Part shown: positions 28,491 to 38,638 of the stretch, piece after piece
How the letters are laid out: the number at the start of each line of letters is the position of its first letter
Position numbering within the stretch: position 1 is the first letter of the stretch
Assembly (NCBI GenBank): GCA_016195985.1
Contig: JACPYP010000029.1
Span: 170,092 to 234,091, forward strand
Reading direction: 5' to 3'
DNA from: Acidobacteriota bacterium
Lineage (GTDB): Bacteria > Acidobacteriota > Holophagae > Holophagales > Holophagaceae
DNA length: 64,000 bases
Program-made: the position numbers and the translations under genes
The notes under the pieces: model-generated
Told to the model about the DNA's origin: nothing
Database searches by the model: none
The model's input: only the letters and a program-made list of their open reading frames with translations

Positions 28491-29249
28491 TCAGGCGCAG
28501 GCGCCCTGAAGGAAGGCGAGAAGCCTGGGATCCTGCTGGAACAGGAGGGCGTCCACCAGGGCGCCCTTGAGGGCGGGGAGGTTCTGGACCATTTCCAGGT
28601 GGTCGGGCGTGGTGATGCTGCCGCCCATGACCATGGGCAGGCCCGTGGCGGCCCCCAGTTCCCGGGCGGTCTGGAAATCGGGTTCGGCGGAGCCCGGAAT
28701 GTCGATGAAGAGAAGGCGCTTGAAGCCGTAGGCCTTGGCCCGCAGGGCGAGATCCAGGGCCGTCAGGTCATCGGGATCCACCCAGCCGGAGCGGTGCACC
28801 TTTCCCGCGCGGGCATCAATGGCCGCCGTGAGGAAGGGCTGGAACCGGGCCATGAGCTGCTCGGCCACCATGGGGGACTTGTGGAGGATGGTGCCGGCCA
28901 CCAGCCAGGTGGCGCCGAGGTCGATGAAAAACTGGGCCTGGTCCGAGCTGCGGATGCCCCCGGCGATCTGGACGCAGACCTTGCGCTCGCGGGCGTGGCA
29001 ACGGTGGAGGATCTGGCCGATCAAGTCGCGGTTGTTGCCGCGGCCCATGGCCGCATCCACGTCCACCAGGGCCAACCGGGTGGCCCCTTCTTCGATCAGG
29101 TAATCCGCCAGCTCCCAGGGGGTCAGCAGGCAGGATTCCCCCATGCCGGCGGTTGAGACCACGCGGCCATTCTGGAGGTTCAAGGTCGGGTAGATCTTCA
29201 AGCGCACATCCCCGCTAAGAGGCAAAGGGGAGTGTAACGCAAGGGTCAC
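28491..29249 (-). CDS. HisA/HisF-family TIM-barrel protein
   Basis: CVQIAGGIRSSDQAQFFIDLGATWLVAGT, AAIDARAGKVHRSGWVD, VMGGSITTPDHL. Confidence 0.8.
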   Translation of the reverse strand: MTLALHSPLPLSGDVRLKIYPTLNLQNGRVVSTAGMGESCLLTPWELADYLIEEGATRLALVDVDAAMGRGNNRDLIGQILHRCHARERKVCVQIAGGIRSSDQAQFFIDLGATWLVAGTILHKSPMVAEQLMARFQPFLTAAIDARAGKVHRSGWVDPDDLTALDLALRAKAYGFKRLLFIDIPGSAEPDFQTARELGAATGLPMVMGGSITTPDHLEMVQNLPALKGALVDALLFQQDPRLLAFLQGACA

Positions 29250-29956
29250 CGATCTGTGCGGGTTCCGAGCTGATCCAGCAGCAGGCGGGCCGCCTCCCCC
29301 TCGGCCCGCTTGCGCGTGGGCCCTTCGGCCTGAGCCGTGTGGGCGGCCACGGAGACCTGGACTTTGAACCGGGGCGCATGGCCCGGTCCGGTCTGATCCA
29401 CCAGCGCGTAGCCGGGCGCAGGCAGGCCCAGCCGGGCGGCGGTTTCCTGGAGGTGGGTCTTGGGGTCGGTGTGGATCCAGCTTTCCGGCTGGGCCTGGCG
29501 GATGGCCTGAAGGAAACGGACCTCCACCAGGGCCTGCACCGTTTCGGCGCCGTTCCCCGCGCTGGCCTGGGCGTCCAGATAGATGGCGGCCAGGACCGCT
29601 TCGAGGGCGTCGGCCAGGGGCTTGGATCCCATGGGCGGGGCTTTGCGGGGGTGGATGGCTTGGAGAGCCTGGTCGAGGCCCAGGGCCAAGGCCCAGTCGC
29701 GCAGGGCCTCCGTGCGCACGAGGACGCCGCGGAACTTGCTCATGGCCCCCTCCTGCCAGTCGCCGCGCTCCCGGTGGAGCAGCAGGGCCACGGTGAAGTT
29801 CAGCAGGGCGTCGCCCAGGAACTCCAGGCGCTGGTTGTCCCGGCCGGTGCCGGCGGACGTGTGCGTGAGAGCCTCCCGGAGGAGGGCCTGGTCCTTGAAC
29901 GGGTGTCCCAACCGGGCTTCCAGATCGCCCAGGTCATCCTTGCGCCGGGTCATCAT
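29246..29956 (-). CDS. rnc: ribonuclease III
   Basis: LLREALTHTSA, NQRLEFLGDALLNFTVALLL, LADALEAVLAAIYLD, C-terminal dsRBD. Confidence 0.93.
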   Translation of the reverse strand: MMTRRKDDLGDLEARLGHPFKDQALLREALTHTSAGTGRDNQRLEFLGDALLNFTVALLLHRERGDWQEGAMSKFRGVLVRTEALRDWALALGLDQALQAIHPRKAPPMGSKPLADALEAVLAAIYLDAQASAGNGAETVQALVEVRFLQAIRQAQPESWIHTDPKTHLQETAARLGLPAPGYALVDQTGPGHAPRFKVQVSVAAHTAQAEGPTRKRAEGEAARLLLDQLGTRTDR

Positions 29957-31647
29957 CAATCCGCGAGATCGGTGGGCAGCTTCCGGTTGAACCGGGCCTG
30001 GTTGAGCACCGACCGGAAGCGCACGTTGCGGCCCGCCATCTGGCCGAGGATGCCCTGGCGGCGGGCCTCCCGCAGCTCCTGGACGAACTCCTCGTGGCGG
30101 CCCCGGTCGTAGAGCACCACCGCCAGCCAAGCGTGGGCGTTGACGTTGTACGGATCGGCCTTGAGGGCCTGCCTGAAGCCCTGGATCGCCTTCTCGGGCT
30201 GGCTGTCCACCATCTGGATGGATTCGCTCAGCGAGACATTGCCGAGGTTCCTGCGCTCATGGACCTCCAGCTTGTCGAGCTTGTCGGACTGGTAGAGCTC
30301 CGGCTGATCGATGGCCTTGGCGTCCACGGGCCTGGGCGGCAGGGGCCGGGCTGGCTCGGATCTGGACTCGCCCCTGGGCGGCACGGGTTTGGAGGGCAGG
30401 TCCACCGCGGGCTGCAGCGGGCTTTCAGGTTTCTGGGGCGCGGACACCCCCCTGGATCCGGCCGGGGCCGGCAGGGCCTGGGCTCCCTGGCCGCCCTTGG
30501 CGGCATCGTTGGTGGCGGGATCCTGGCCGGGGGTGCCGGAGCTGGGATTCGTGGTCTTGGCTTCGGCCTGGAGGGGGGTGGTTCCGTGGTCCCTCAGCAT
30601 CCACCAGGCCGTGCCTCCGACGCCGGCCAGCAGCAGGGCCGCCACGCCGATCCACAACCCCTTTCCGCCGCTGGAGGGGGCCGCGGGACGGATGGCGGGG
30701 GCCGCCTGCGCAGGCAGGGGCTGGAGGGCGGAGGGTCCGGGTGCCGTGACCTCGGGCACGAGGGGGCGCAACTGGGCGGTGGGCGCGGCGTGCAGCTGGG
30801 TGGTGGCCTCTTCCACCTGGCCCATCCAGGAGGGATCCTTGGCGGCGCGCAGCGCCCGGGCCAGATCCTCGGCGGTCTGGTAGCGTTCGTCGGGGTTCTT
30901 GCACAGGGCGCGGTCCAGGACGGAGCGGATGGCGGGGCTGATGCCGCGCAGTTTTTCGGTTTCGATGGGCTCCGGCGCCTCGTTGACGATCTTGTAGAGC
31001 ACGGTGGGTGTGGTGTCCCCGGCGAAGGGCTTCCGGCCGCTCAGACACTCGTAGAGCATCACGCCCACGGCGAAGAGGTCGCTGCGGGGATCCGGCTTGC
31101 CGGTGCGGATGTACTCCGGGGCCATGTAGCTCACGGTGCCCATGACCATGCCCGTGGCGGTCATGTCCGAATTGCTGATCTTGGCCACGCCGAAATCCAT
31201 GACCTTGGCGTGGAGGCGCTTGCCGTCGCGCTGGACGCGCACGTTGGTGGGCTTGATGTCCCGGTGCACGATGGCCTGGCGGTGGGCGAAGCCCAGCCCG
31301 TCGCAGACCTGGGCGAGGACTTCCAGGGCCTCAGAGCGGGTCAGGGACTGCTCCTGGAGCAGTTCGTCCAGATCGTTCCCGCGGACAAATTCCATGGCGA
31401 TGTAGAGCACGTCCTGGTCTTCGCCGAATTCGTAGATGGTCACGAGATTCGGATGGTTCAGCACGCCGGCGGCCCGGGCCTCCCGGGCGAAGCGCTCCTT
31501 CGCCTCGCCGCCCTGGGCGGCGGAGGGGAGGATGGTCTTGATGGCCACCTCGCGGCCGATGGAGGGATCCACCCCCAGGTAGACCTCGCCCATGGCGCCG
31601 TTGCCAAGGACGCGCTTGATTTCGAATTTCCCGAGTTTTTCGAACAT
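29956..31647 (-). CDS. serine/threonine protein kinase with TM and C-terminal TPR
   Basis: LGNGAMGEVYLGVDPSIGREVAIKTI, IVHRDIKPTNVRV, KVMDFGVAKI; TM LWIGVAALLLAGVGGTAW. Confidence 0.93.
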   Translation of the reverse strand: MFEKLGKFEIKRVLGNGAMGEVYLGVDPSIGREVAIKTILPSAAQGGEAKERFAREARAAGVLNHPNLVTIYEFGEDQDVLYIAMEFVRGNDLDELLQEQSLTRSEALEVLAQVCDGLGFAHRQAIVHRDIKPTNVRVQRDGKRLHAKVMDFGVAKISNSDMTATGMVMGTVSYMAPEYIRTGKPDPRSDLFAVGVMLYECLSGRKPFAGDTTPTVLYKIVNEAPEPIETEKLRGISPAIRSVLDRALCKNPDERYQTAEDLARALRAAKDPSWMGQVEEATTQLHAAPTAQLRPLVPEVTAPGPSALQPLPAQAAPAIRPAAPSSGGKGLWIGVAALLLAGVGGTAWWMLRDHGTTPLQAEAKTTNPSSGTPGQDPATNDAAKGGQGAQALPAPAGSRGVSAPQKPESPLQPAVDLPSKPVPPRGESRSEPARPLPPRPVDAKAIDQPELYQSDKLDKLEVHERRNLGNVSLSESIQMVDSQPEKAIQGFRQALKADPYNVNAHAWLAVVLYDRGRHEEFVQELREARRQGILGQMAGRNVRFRSVLNQARFNRKLPTDLAD

Positions 31648-31812
31648 GGGCGGACCCTTCCGGGTGCAGGTGATGGACAGTAGGACAGGATAGGTCCAGA
31701 TGGCCCCCCCGGCCAAGGACTCGGCCCAGGACTTGGTATATTTCGGCATCACTCGCGCTTTCGGGGCTGGCGGACCGGCCCGGAACATGCAAACTAGAAG
31801 CCACCAGCTGGA

Positions 31813-33228
31813 GTGTCAGTGCCCGAAGTGCGGATACACCATTTTCTTCCAGCCCTCATGGGCTCCCTCCATCAGCAGCGGGCGGAGGGCGAGCTGGTGC
31901 TTGAGCAGAACGACGGCACCCGCCGCATGTACTGGGTGGAGGGTTCGCTGAAGTACCTGCGCAGCGATGCGGTGGGCGAGCAGTTCGGCAGTTTCCTCGT
32001 GCGCCGGGGCGTGCTGGACCTGGCGGCCCTGAAGGAACTGCTCGTGGATGGAGAAGGCGCCCGGGTGGGCGACCGCGTGGTGCAATGGGGCCTGATGTCC
32101 CTGCGCGAGCGGGACGAGCGTCTCCATGAGCTGTTCGGGTCGCTGCTGCTGCATGCCATGGAGCATCCCATCCTGAAGCTGACCTGGATTCCTGGCCCCC
32201 TGAAGGAGAACCTGGCCGGGGACATGCTGTTCCAACTGGACCACCGCCGGGTGGTCTGGGAGATCTTCCAGAGCGCCCAGGTGGATCAGGAGCTGGTCCA
32301 GATGTTTCTGAGCGAGCCGAACTGGCGCTGGGAGGCGGTGCCGAACCTCCTGGACGCGCTCAGCGACCTGCCCCTCACGCCGACCCTGGCCTATGCCTTG
32401 TCCCTGCTGGGAACGGAACCCCTCGGCTGCGACACCATTTCTTCCCTGACGGGCCTTCCCCAGGAAAAGGCCGCGCGGCTGGTGGCGACGCTCTGGGCCC
32501 TGGGCGGCATGAACCTGGTCCAGGGCGACCTTCCCCTGGTGGAAAAGGCCGCCGTGCTGGAAACCCCGGAGCCTTTCGCCGCCCCCGACATTGAAATCGA
32601 ACTGGAACCGGGGCTGGAGCAGGACCTCCAGCTGGATTTGAGCGGGGACGACCCCATCTCCTCCGAGGGGTTCGGTTCCCAGGAAATGGAAATCAGCCAG
32701 CCCATGCTCATGCCGGGCCCGGGCCCGACACCGGGTTCCGTGCCGGCGATGTCTTCTTCCGGCCCCCACGAGGAGGAAGAGCCTCCGGTCGAGGAGCGGG
32801 CCCGCCGCCTGCTCATCAAGGCCAAGTCCTACATCATGCAGGACCGCACCAGCGAGGCCATCCGGGCCCTCGAGCAGGCCATCAAGCTGGATGGGGACAC
32901 GCCCGGAGCCTTCGAGACATGGATGCTCCTGGGCCGGCTGAGGCTCAGCAACCCCGCCTGGTCCACCCGCGCCATCGAGGCCCTTCAAGTGGCCTCCCGC
33001 TTGAATCCCAGGGCCGCAGAACCCTGGGCCCTGATGGGGGAGCTGTACCACCGGAAGGGCTTCCACGCCAACGCCCAGGGCTGCTTCCGTCGGGCGCTGG
33101 AACTGGATCCTTCCGTGGCCGTTCCCGTGGGATGGTCCAGGGAGGAGGCCGCCCAGCCCCAGGGGGCCAAGGATCAGGCCGGGCTCATGGGCCGGCTGAA
33201 GGGCATGTTCGGGCGGGAGCGGGGCTGA
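31813..33228 (+). CDS. DUF4388-like / TPR protein
   Basis: GSLHQQRAEGELVLEQNDGTRRMYWVEGSLKYLRSD; C-terminal TPR. Confidence 0.7.
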   Translation: MSVPEVRIHHFLPALMGSLHQQRAEGELVLEQNDGTRRMYWVEGSLKYLRSDAVGEQFGSFLVRRGVLDLAALKELLVDGEGARVGDRVVQWGLMSLRERDERLHELFGSLLLHAMEHPILKLTWIPGPLKENLAGDMLFQLDHRRVVWEIFQSAQVDQELVQMFLSEPNWRWEAVPNLLDALSDLPLTPTLAYALSLLGTEPLGCDTISSLTGLPQEKAARLVATLWALGGMNLVQGDLPLVEKAAVLETPEPFAAPDIEIELEPGLEQDLQLDLSGDDPISSEGFGSQEMEISQPMLMPGPGPTPGSVPAMSSSGPHEEEEPPVEERARRLLIKAKSYIMQDRTSEAIRALEQAIKLDGDTPGAFETWMLLGRLRLSNPAWSTRAIEALQVASRLNPRAAEPWALMGELYHRKGFHANAQGCFRRALELDPSVAVPVGWSREEAAQPQGAKDQAGLMGRLKGMFGRERG

Positions 33229-33240
33229 GCCCTCGTCCCG

Positions 33241-34050
33241 TCAGCGCCAGCTGTCCGCGGGCGTCAGCACGGGGCGGAGCCCCTCGATGGGCCGCATGTC
33301 GCGGTGGATGGCCAGCATGTTGATCGAGACGATGCCGGGGAAGACATTCTCGGCGTTCCCCTTGAAATTGCCGGGGCTGAAAAGCGGCGGTGTGTGCCAC
33401 CAGAGCCGGTAGCCCATGTCGAAGAGGTTCTGGATCAGCTCCGCGGATTTGTCGGCCCGGTCGTTCTCGATGTACATGATCGGGCGGCAGCGCTCGATGG
33501 TTTCCCTGGCCCCTTTCAGCACCTCGGATTCGTGCCCTTCCACATCCAACTTGAGGAAATCGACGCGGTCCAGCTGGAAGCCATCCAACTGGCCCAGGGG
33601 GACGGTTTCGCCCTCTTCCACCATGTCCATGCTGACGCCGCCGAAGTTGTAGGGCTGGGAGTAGTCGAGGGCGGGGAAGATGCAAGTGCCATCCGAATCT
33701 CCCAAGGCGATGGCGTAGGTGAGGACGTTGGGCACGCTGTTGAGCACCAGGTTCGCGCAAAGGATCTTGTGGAGGACCGGCTGGGGCTCGAAGGCCACCA
33801 CCACGCCGCTGGGCCCCACGAGCTGCGCCAGGGGCACCGTGTGGGCGCCGATGTTGGCTCCCACGTCCAGGACGATGGCCCCTTCGCCCACGAACTGGGT
33901 GAAGAGGTCGAACTCGCCCTGGCTGAACTGCCCGTATTCCTTGAAGGAGCGCCCCACGTACTGATCCTTGGGCGGGTAAAGCATGGGGCCGTACCGGCCT
34001 TCGGTCAGTTCGACGAAGGGTGGAAAGGGCTGGCAGGGGTTGGTTCGCAT
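33241..34050 (-). CDS. FkbM family methyltransferase
   Basis: GAIVLDVGANIGAHTVPLAQLVGPSGVVVAFEP, VDFLKLDVEGHESEVLKGA. Confidence 0.9.
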   Translation of the reverse strand: MRTNPCQPFPPFVELTEGRYGPMLYPPKDQYVGRSFKEYGQFSQGEFDLFTQFVGEGAIVLDVGANIGAHTVPLAQLVGPSGVVVAFEPQPVLHKILCANLVLNSVPNVLTYAIALGDSDGTCIFPALDYSQPYNFGGVSMDMVEEGETVPLGQLDGFQLDRVDFLKLDVEGHESEVLKGARETIERCRPIMYIENDRADKSAELIQNLFDMGYRLWWHTPPLFSPGNFKGNAENVFPGIVSINMLAIHRDMRPIEGLRPVLTPADSWR

Positions 34051-34077
34051 ATCAGCCTCACACGTTCATGGAGCCGT

Positions 34078-35322
34078 TCACCAGACCTGGTAAGGCTGTA
34101 GGAGGGGCTTGGGGTTGGCATGGCGCAGCCGGCTCAGGTCCGCCACAGTGCACAGCCGGTCCACGAAATCTCCGGGACGGTAGCGGGAGCGGAAGGCCCT
34201 CCCGAACTGGCGCCCCCATTCGACGCAGCGCTCCGGATCCTTCAGCGCCGCATGGACGGCCTCCTGGATGGCTTCGGGATGGAAGGTGAAGGCGGCCTGG
34301 TTCAATTCGGGGTGGAGGCCCTCCAGCCAGCCGCTCTTGTTGGTCAGGGCGAAGGCATAGGTGCCCGCGGCCCGGAACAGGCGGTCGTGGCATACGGTAT
34401 CCACGTTGGGCGACAGGTCGATGACGCCGAGCTGGTGTTGGAAAATGGCCATGGTTTCAGCGAAATCCTGGGCAGGGCGGACCGTGGCGACGGCGCGGCT
34501 GAGATCGAGGTGCTCCCAGCGGTTGCCCTGGATCACCACCGGGCACTGGACGAGGGCCTGGCCCACGAGGGTGGCTTTCAGCTTCCGGAGGTAGTCGTCC
34601 ACCTGGGCGACGAAAAACGCGATCAGCGGGGCGTCCAGGCGGAGGTCGATGCGCTGGCCGGCGAAATAATCCTCCACCAGGCCATGCAGGGGCGGAAGCC
34701 TGAGGCCGAGGCCCAGCTCCGCCGCCACTTCGCTCAGATTCAAGAGGTGCCGGCACAGGTGCCCGGGCAATTGATTCCGCCACAACTGGCGGACCTCTTC
34801 GGGATCGCCGCCGCTCTTGATGAAAAAGAGCTGGCCCTTGGCCCGGAGCGGGAAATCCAGGGACGCCTCCGGATGCGGATCGATGATCCAGGGATCGAAG
34901 ATCGCGGAAAGGCCTTCCTGGTGGGGGAAGACCCTCCGGTGGAAGGCCAGGAATTCCTCCGCGCCGTAGAGGTTGACGCCGTTCCTGGGGACATTCTCGT
35001 GGCGCGCGAGGAAATAGGCGGGCGTGTCGCCGTGCAGCTTCAGCAGGGGAACGTTGTAGAACTCCCAGATGTTGCGCGTGCCGCCGGTTTTCAGCTGCAC
35101 TTCGAGGCTCTGCCCGATGCCGAGATAGGTGATCCCGAAAGAAACCTGCCCCGAGGCCATGAGCTCGAAGAAGCGCTTCTGGTCGAACTGCGCCAGGTCG
35201 AAGTAGGCCACCTCGAGCCCGCCCTCCCGGCAGTAGTCGGAAAGGGAACGCATGAGCCCGTTGATCGCGTTGTTCTCGCCGATGCCGGACAGCACGACGA
35301 CGAGGGGCTTGGTGTCCGCCAT
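34078..35322 (-). CDS. glycosyltransferase-like protein
   Basis: GT-B-like C-terminus (ATVRPAQDFAETMAIFQHQLGVIDLSPNVDTVCHDRLFRAAGTYAFALTNKSGW). Confidence 0.6.
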   Translation of the reverse strand: MADTKPLVVVLSGIGENNAINGLMRSLSDYCREGGLEVAYFDLAQFDQKRFFELMASGQVSFGITYLGIGQSLEVQLKTGGTRNIWEFYNVPLLKLHGDTPAYFLARHENVPRNGVNLYGAEEFLAFHRRVFPHQEGLSAIFDPWIIDPHPEASLDFPLRAKGQLFFIKSGGDPEEVRQLWRNQLPGHLCRHLLNLSEVAAELGLGLRLPPLHGLVEDYFAGQRIDLRLDAPLIAFFVAQVDDYLRKLKATLVGQALVQCPVVIQGNRWEHLDLSRAVATVRPAQDFAETMAIFQHQLGVIDLSPNVDTVCHDRLFRAAGTYAFALTNKSGWLEGLHPELNQAAFTFHPEAIQEAVHAALKDPERCVEWGRQFGRAFRSRYRPGDFVDRLCTVADLSRLRHANPKPLLQPYQVW

Positions 35323-35411
35323 GGGTTCTCCGGGGCCAGTGAACAAAAGGGGTGGGCAGAAAGGATGGGCAAATCGCGCAAACTGTGGCACAAGGATTGC
35401 ACAATCTTGAG

Positions 35412-35870
35412 ATGGAGTGGCTAAGCAAGGCCGACCAGGGCGGATCAAGGGAGGATGTCGTGAGCCTGAGGGACTGCAAGATCATCGACCTGCCCAAGAT
35501 CGAGGATCGGCGCGGGAATCTGACCTTCGTCGAAAGCGGGCGCCATGTTCCCTTCGAGATCAAGCGGGTCTACTACCTCTACGATGTGCCGGGCGGCGCC
35601 GAGCGGGGCGGGCACGCCCACAAGACTCTGCACCAGTTCCTCGTGGCCATGTCGGGCAGTTTCGACCTCCAGCTGGATGATGGGCACACCAAGTTCAAGT
35701 ACCATCTGAACCGTTCCTATTACGGCCTCTACATCCCGCCCATGATGTGGCGGGAGATCGACAACTTCTCCTCGGGCTCCATCTGCATGGTGCTGGCTTC
35801 CGACTTCTACGACGAATCGGACTACTTCCGCGACCACCAGGCCTACCTGGAGGCCGTGCATGGCCGGTGA
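35412..35870 (+). CDS. FdtA/QdtA-like cupin, dTDP-4-keto-6-deoxy-glucose 3,4-ketoisomerase family
   Basis: [60 protein letters not shown]. Confidence 0.88.
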   Translation: MEWLSKADQGGSREDVVSLRDCKIIDLPKIEDRRGNLTFVESGRHVPFEIKRVYYLYDVPGGAERGGHAHKTLHQFLVAMSGSFDLQLDDGHTKFKYHLNRSYYGLYIPPMMWREIDNFSSGSICMVLASDFYDESDYFRDHQAYLEAVHGR

Positions 35871-35910
35871 TGCCTGCCGGTCCATGGAGAGGGGCCTCGG
35901 AGAGATGAGC

Positions 35911-37026
35911 ATGAACCCCGCGCCGATTCCATTCCTCGATCTGAAGGCGGCCTACGCGGAGCTGAAGACCGAACTCGACGCCGCGGTGGCGAGAACCCTG
36001 GCCAGCGGCCACTACCTTCTGGGCGAAGAGCTGGCGGCCTTCGAGCAGGCCTTCGCCGCCTACACGGAAACAGAGCACTGCGTGGGCGTGGGCAATGGGC
36101 TGGAGGCCCTGATCCTGTCCCTGCGGGCATTGGGCGTGGGGCCGGGCGACGAGGTGGTGGTGCCCGCCAACACCTTCATCGCGACCTGGCTCGCGGTCTC
36201 GCACGTAGGCGCCGTGCCAGTTCCCGTGGAGCCCCTGGACGGGCTGTGGACCATGGATGCCAGCCGCGTCGAGGCTGTTCTCACTTCGAAGACGAAAGCC
36301 CTTCTGCCCGTCCACCTCTACGGCCAGCCTGCGGACCTGGATCCCATCCTGGCCCTTGCCCGGACCCACGGCCTCCGGGTGCTGGAAGACGCCGCCCAGG
36401 CCCATGGCGCCCGGTACCGGGGACGGCGCCTCGGCGGCCACGGAGATCTGGCGGCCTGGAGCTTCTATCCCGGCAAGAACCTCGGCTGCATGGGCGACGG
36501 CGGCGCCGTCACCACGCGGGATCCGGAACTGGCGGACCGCCTGCGGGTGCTCCGGAACTACGGCGCGAAAGTGAAGTACCACCACGAGGCCAAAGGCCAC
36601 AACTCCCGCCTGGACGACATCCAGGCGGCGATCCTCCGGGTGAAGCTGGCGCATCTCGACGGCTGGAACCAGCGGCGCGCGGCGGTGGCCGAAACCTATC
36701 GAAGCTGCCTGTCGGACCTCCCGGAATTGGGCCTGCCCCAGGTGCTCCCCGGGAATGAGCCGGTCTGGCATCTGTTCGCAGTGGAAGTGCCCCAGCGGGA
36801 CCGGGTGCAAGCTCTTCTGAAGGAGCGCGGCGTGGAGACCCTCATCCACTATCCGATTCCGCCCCACCAGAGCGGCGCCTACGCTTCCGACAAAGACTGG
36901 GGGAGCTTTCCCATCACGGAGCGGGCGGCGGGTCGGCACCTCAGCCTTCCCATGGGGCCCCACCTGGGCCTGGACCGGGCCGCGCAGGCCGCCGGGCATT
37001 TGCGCGACATCCTGGCGCGCCTTTGA
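35911..37026 (+). CDS. DegT/DnrJ/EryC1/StrS sugar aminotransferase (FdtB/QdtB-like)
   Basis: [70 protein letters not shown]. Confidence 0.93.
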   Translation: MNPAPIPFLDLKAAYAELKTELDAAVARTLASGHYLLGEELAAFEQAFAAYTETEHCVGVGNGLEALILSLRALGVGPGDEVVVPANTFIATWLAVSHVGAVPVPVEPLDGLWTMDASRVEAVLTSKTKALLPVHLYGQPADLDPILALARTHGLRVLEDAAQAHGARYRGRRLGGHGDLAAWSFYPGKNLGCMGDGGAVTTRDPELADRLRVLRNYGAKVKYHHEAKGHNSRLDDIQAAILRVKLAHLDGWNQRRAAVAETYRSCLSDLPELGLPQVLPGNEPVWHLFAVEVPQRDRVQALLKERGVETLIHYPIPPHQSGAYASDKDWGSFPITERAAGRHLSLPMGPHLGLDRAAQAAGHLRDILARL

Positions 37027-37068
37027 GCCGCCCGAGGATGTCCGGGCTTTCCGTCGAGAGGCTCAGCC

Positions 37069-38607
37069 ATGCCCACTGACCTCGAACTCCTGACCGAAGC
37101 CAGGGCCCTGCGGCAAGAGGGCAGGGCGGATGAAGCGCAGCTGCGGATGCTGGCCCTCGTGACCCGGGGGACCAGCCTTTGGGAGCCCTACCTGGTGGCG
37201 GGAGTCTCCTCCCTCTCCCGGGGCGACCGGGAGCGCGCCCTGCATTTCCTCCGGCTGGCCGCCGACCGGGAGAGCCATGGGACCGAAGCGGTCCAGCTTC
37301 TGTGCCGGACCCTGGTGGAGAATGGAAACCACCATGAGGCCCTCCAGGCCTGGTTCGTCCGCCTGAGCCACGATGGCTCCCGGGAAGCCATCACGGGATT
37401 CGCCCGGTTCGCCCGGGCCTGGGAGGGGCCCGCCGAGGCGCTGGAAAGCCTGCTGAACTGCCTCCCGAAGATCCCCGATTTCCGGTATTCGGAATACGCC
37501 AAGCTGGAGCGGCAGGGCGGCCTTCCCGGCACCGTGGTGATTCCGGAAGAGGCGCTGCCGCCGGCCCGGGCGACGTTCCACCACATGGACACCCCCAACC
37601 CCACTGCCGCGGAGTTCCCCGCCGTGCGGCGCCACCTCATCGAAAACGCGGTGGTGCGCCCCTGGTCGGAGGTGGTGGTCCAGGGCAACCTGGCCTACCT
37701 GCCGGATTGCGTCGACCTGGACGAACACCTTCTTTATGAAACCTTCGTGGGGCTTTCCACGCCCGCGGCCGACGGCAGCATGCTGCTCCTCCGGCGGGAA
37801 TCCATGGCGGATTGGCTGCCGGAGGGCATCGTCCTGACTTCCTTCGCCGTGGGGAATTGGGCCCACTTCCTGACGGAGACGGCCCCTCTCATGGCCCTGG
37901 TGGAAGCCGAAAACCTGCCCGTCCATATCCCCCTGCTCGTGGCGCGTCCCGAAGCCGCTCAGATCACGGAGATGATGGAGCGGCTGAAGCACCCGAAACG
38001 GCCCATGCGGGTGCTGGACCGGCCGGTGCAGGTGGGGAAGGCGCACTGGTACGGCCCCGTGGCCCAGGTTCCTTTCGAATTCCTCAAGGCGCGGGCGGGC
38101 CTTCCGGTCCGCTACGGGCCCGGTGATTTCCTTTTTTCCCCCTCCGCCCTCGCGGCCCTGCGAGAAAGACTGGGCCTTGGCGCCCGCAGCCAGGGTTCCG
38201 CCGGAGCCAAGGTGTTCATCGACCGCGTGTCCAGCCGCCGGAAGGTCCGCAACCGGGAGGCCGTACTTGATTTCTTCCGCGGCGCGGGCTTCGACATCAT
38301 CCGCCCCGAGAGCCTGAGCCTGGCGGGGCAGATGGACATCTTCGGCCGGGCTTCCGTGGTGGCGGGGCAGGCCGGAGCCGGGCTTGCGAACATGGTCTTC
38401 GCGCCGGCAGGGGCGAGAATCATCGCATTCACCGGCCATCCCGTGGATGTGGAGCCCCACCGCTACTGGGCGAGCATGGCCAGGGCCCTGGGCCACGAAT
38501 TCCATCAGATCGCCTTTGGCGCCCCCTCGGCGGAGCTTCACATCGATTTCGAAGTGGCCCTGGACCGGCTGGCGGGCCTGCGCTTCCTGTTGGAGGGCAG
38601 CGCTTGA
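37069..38607 (+). CDS. GT61-family (DUF563) glycosyltransferase with N-terminal TPR-like region
   Basis: NWAHFLTETAPLMAL, VFIDRVSSRRKVRNREAVLDFFRGAGFDIIRPESLSLAGQMDIFGRASVVAGQAGAGLANMVFAPAGA. Confidence 0.82.
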   Translation: MPTDLELLTEARALRQEGRADEAQLRMLALVTRGTSLWEPYLVAGVSSLSRGDRERALHFLRLAADRESHGTEAVQLLCRTLVENGNHHEALQAWFVRLSHDGSREAITGFARFARAWEGPAEALESLLNCLPKIPDFRYSEYAKLERQGGLPGTVVIPEEALPPARATFHHMDTPNPTAAEFPAVRRHLIENAVVRPWSEVVVQGNLAYLPDCVDLDEHLLYETFVGLSTPAADGSMLLLRRESMADWLPEGIVLTSFAVGNWAHFLTETAPLMALVEAENLPVHIPLLVARPEAAQITEMMERLKHPKRPMRVLDRPVQVGKAHWYGPVAQVPFEFLKARAGLPVRYGPGDFLFSPSALAALRERLGLGARSQGSAGAKVFIDRVSSRRKVRNREAVLDFFRGAGFDIIRPESLSLAGQMDIFGRASVVAGQAGAGLANMVFAPAGARIIAFTGHPVDVEPHRYWASMARALGHEFHQIAFGAPSAELHIDFEVALDRLAGLRFLLEGSA

Positions 38608-38638
38608 ATCTCGGGCTGGATCTTGCGTGGAGGTAGGG

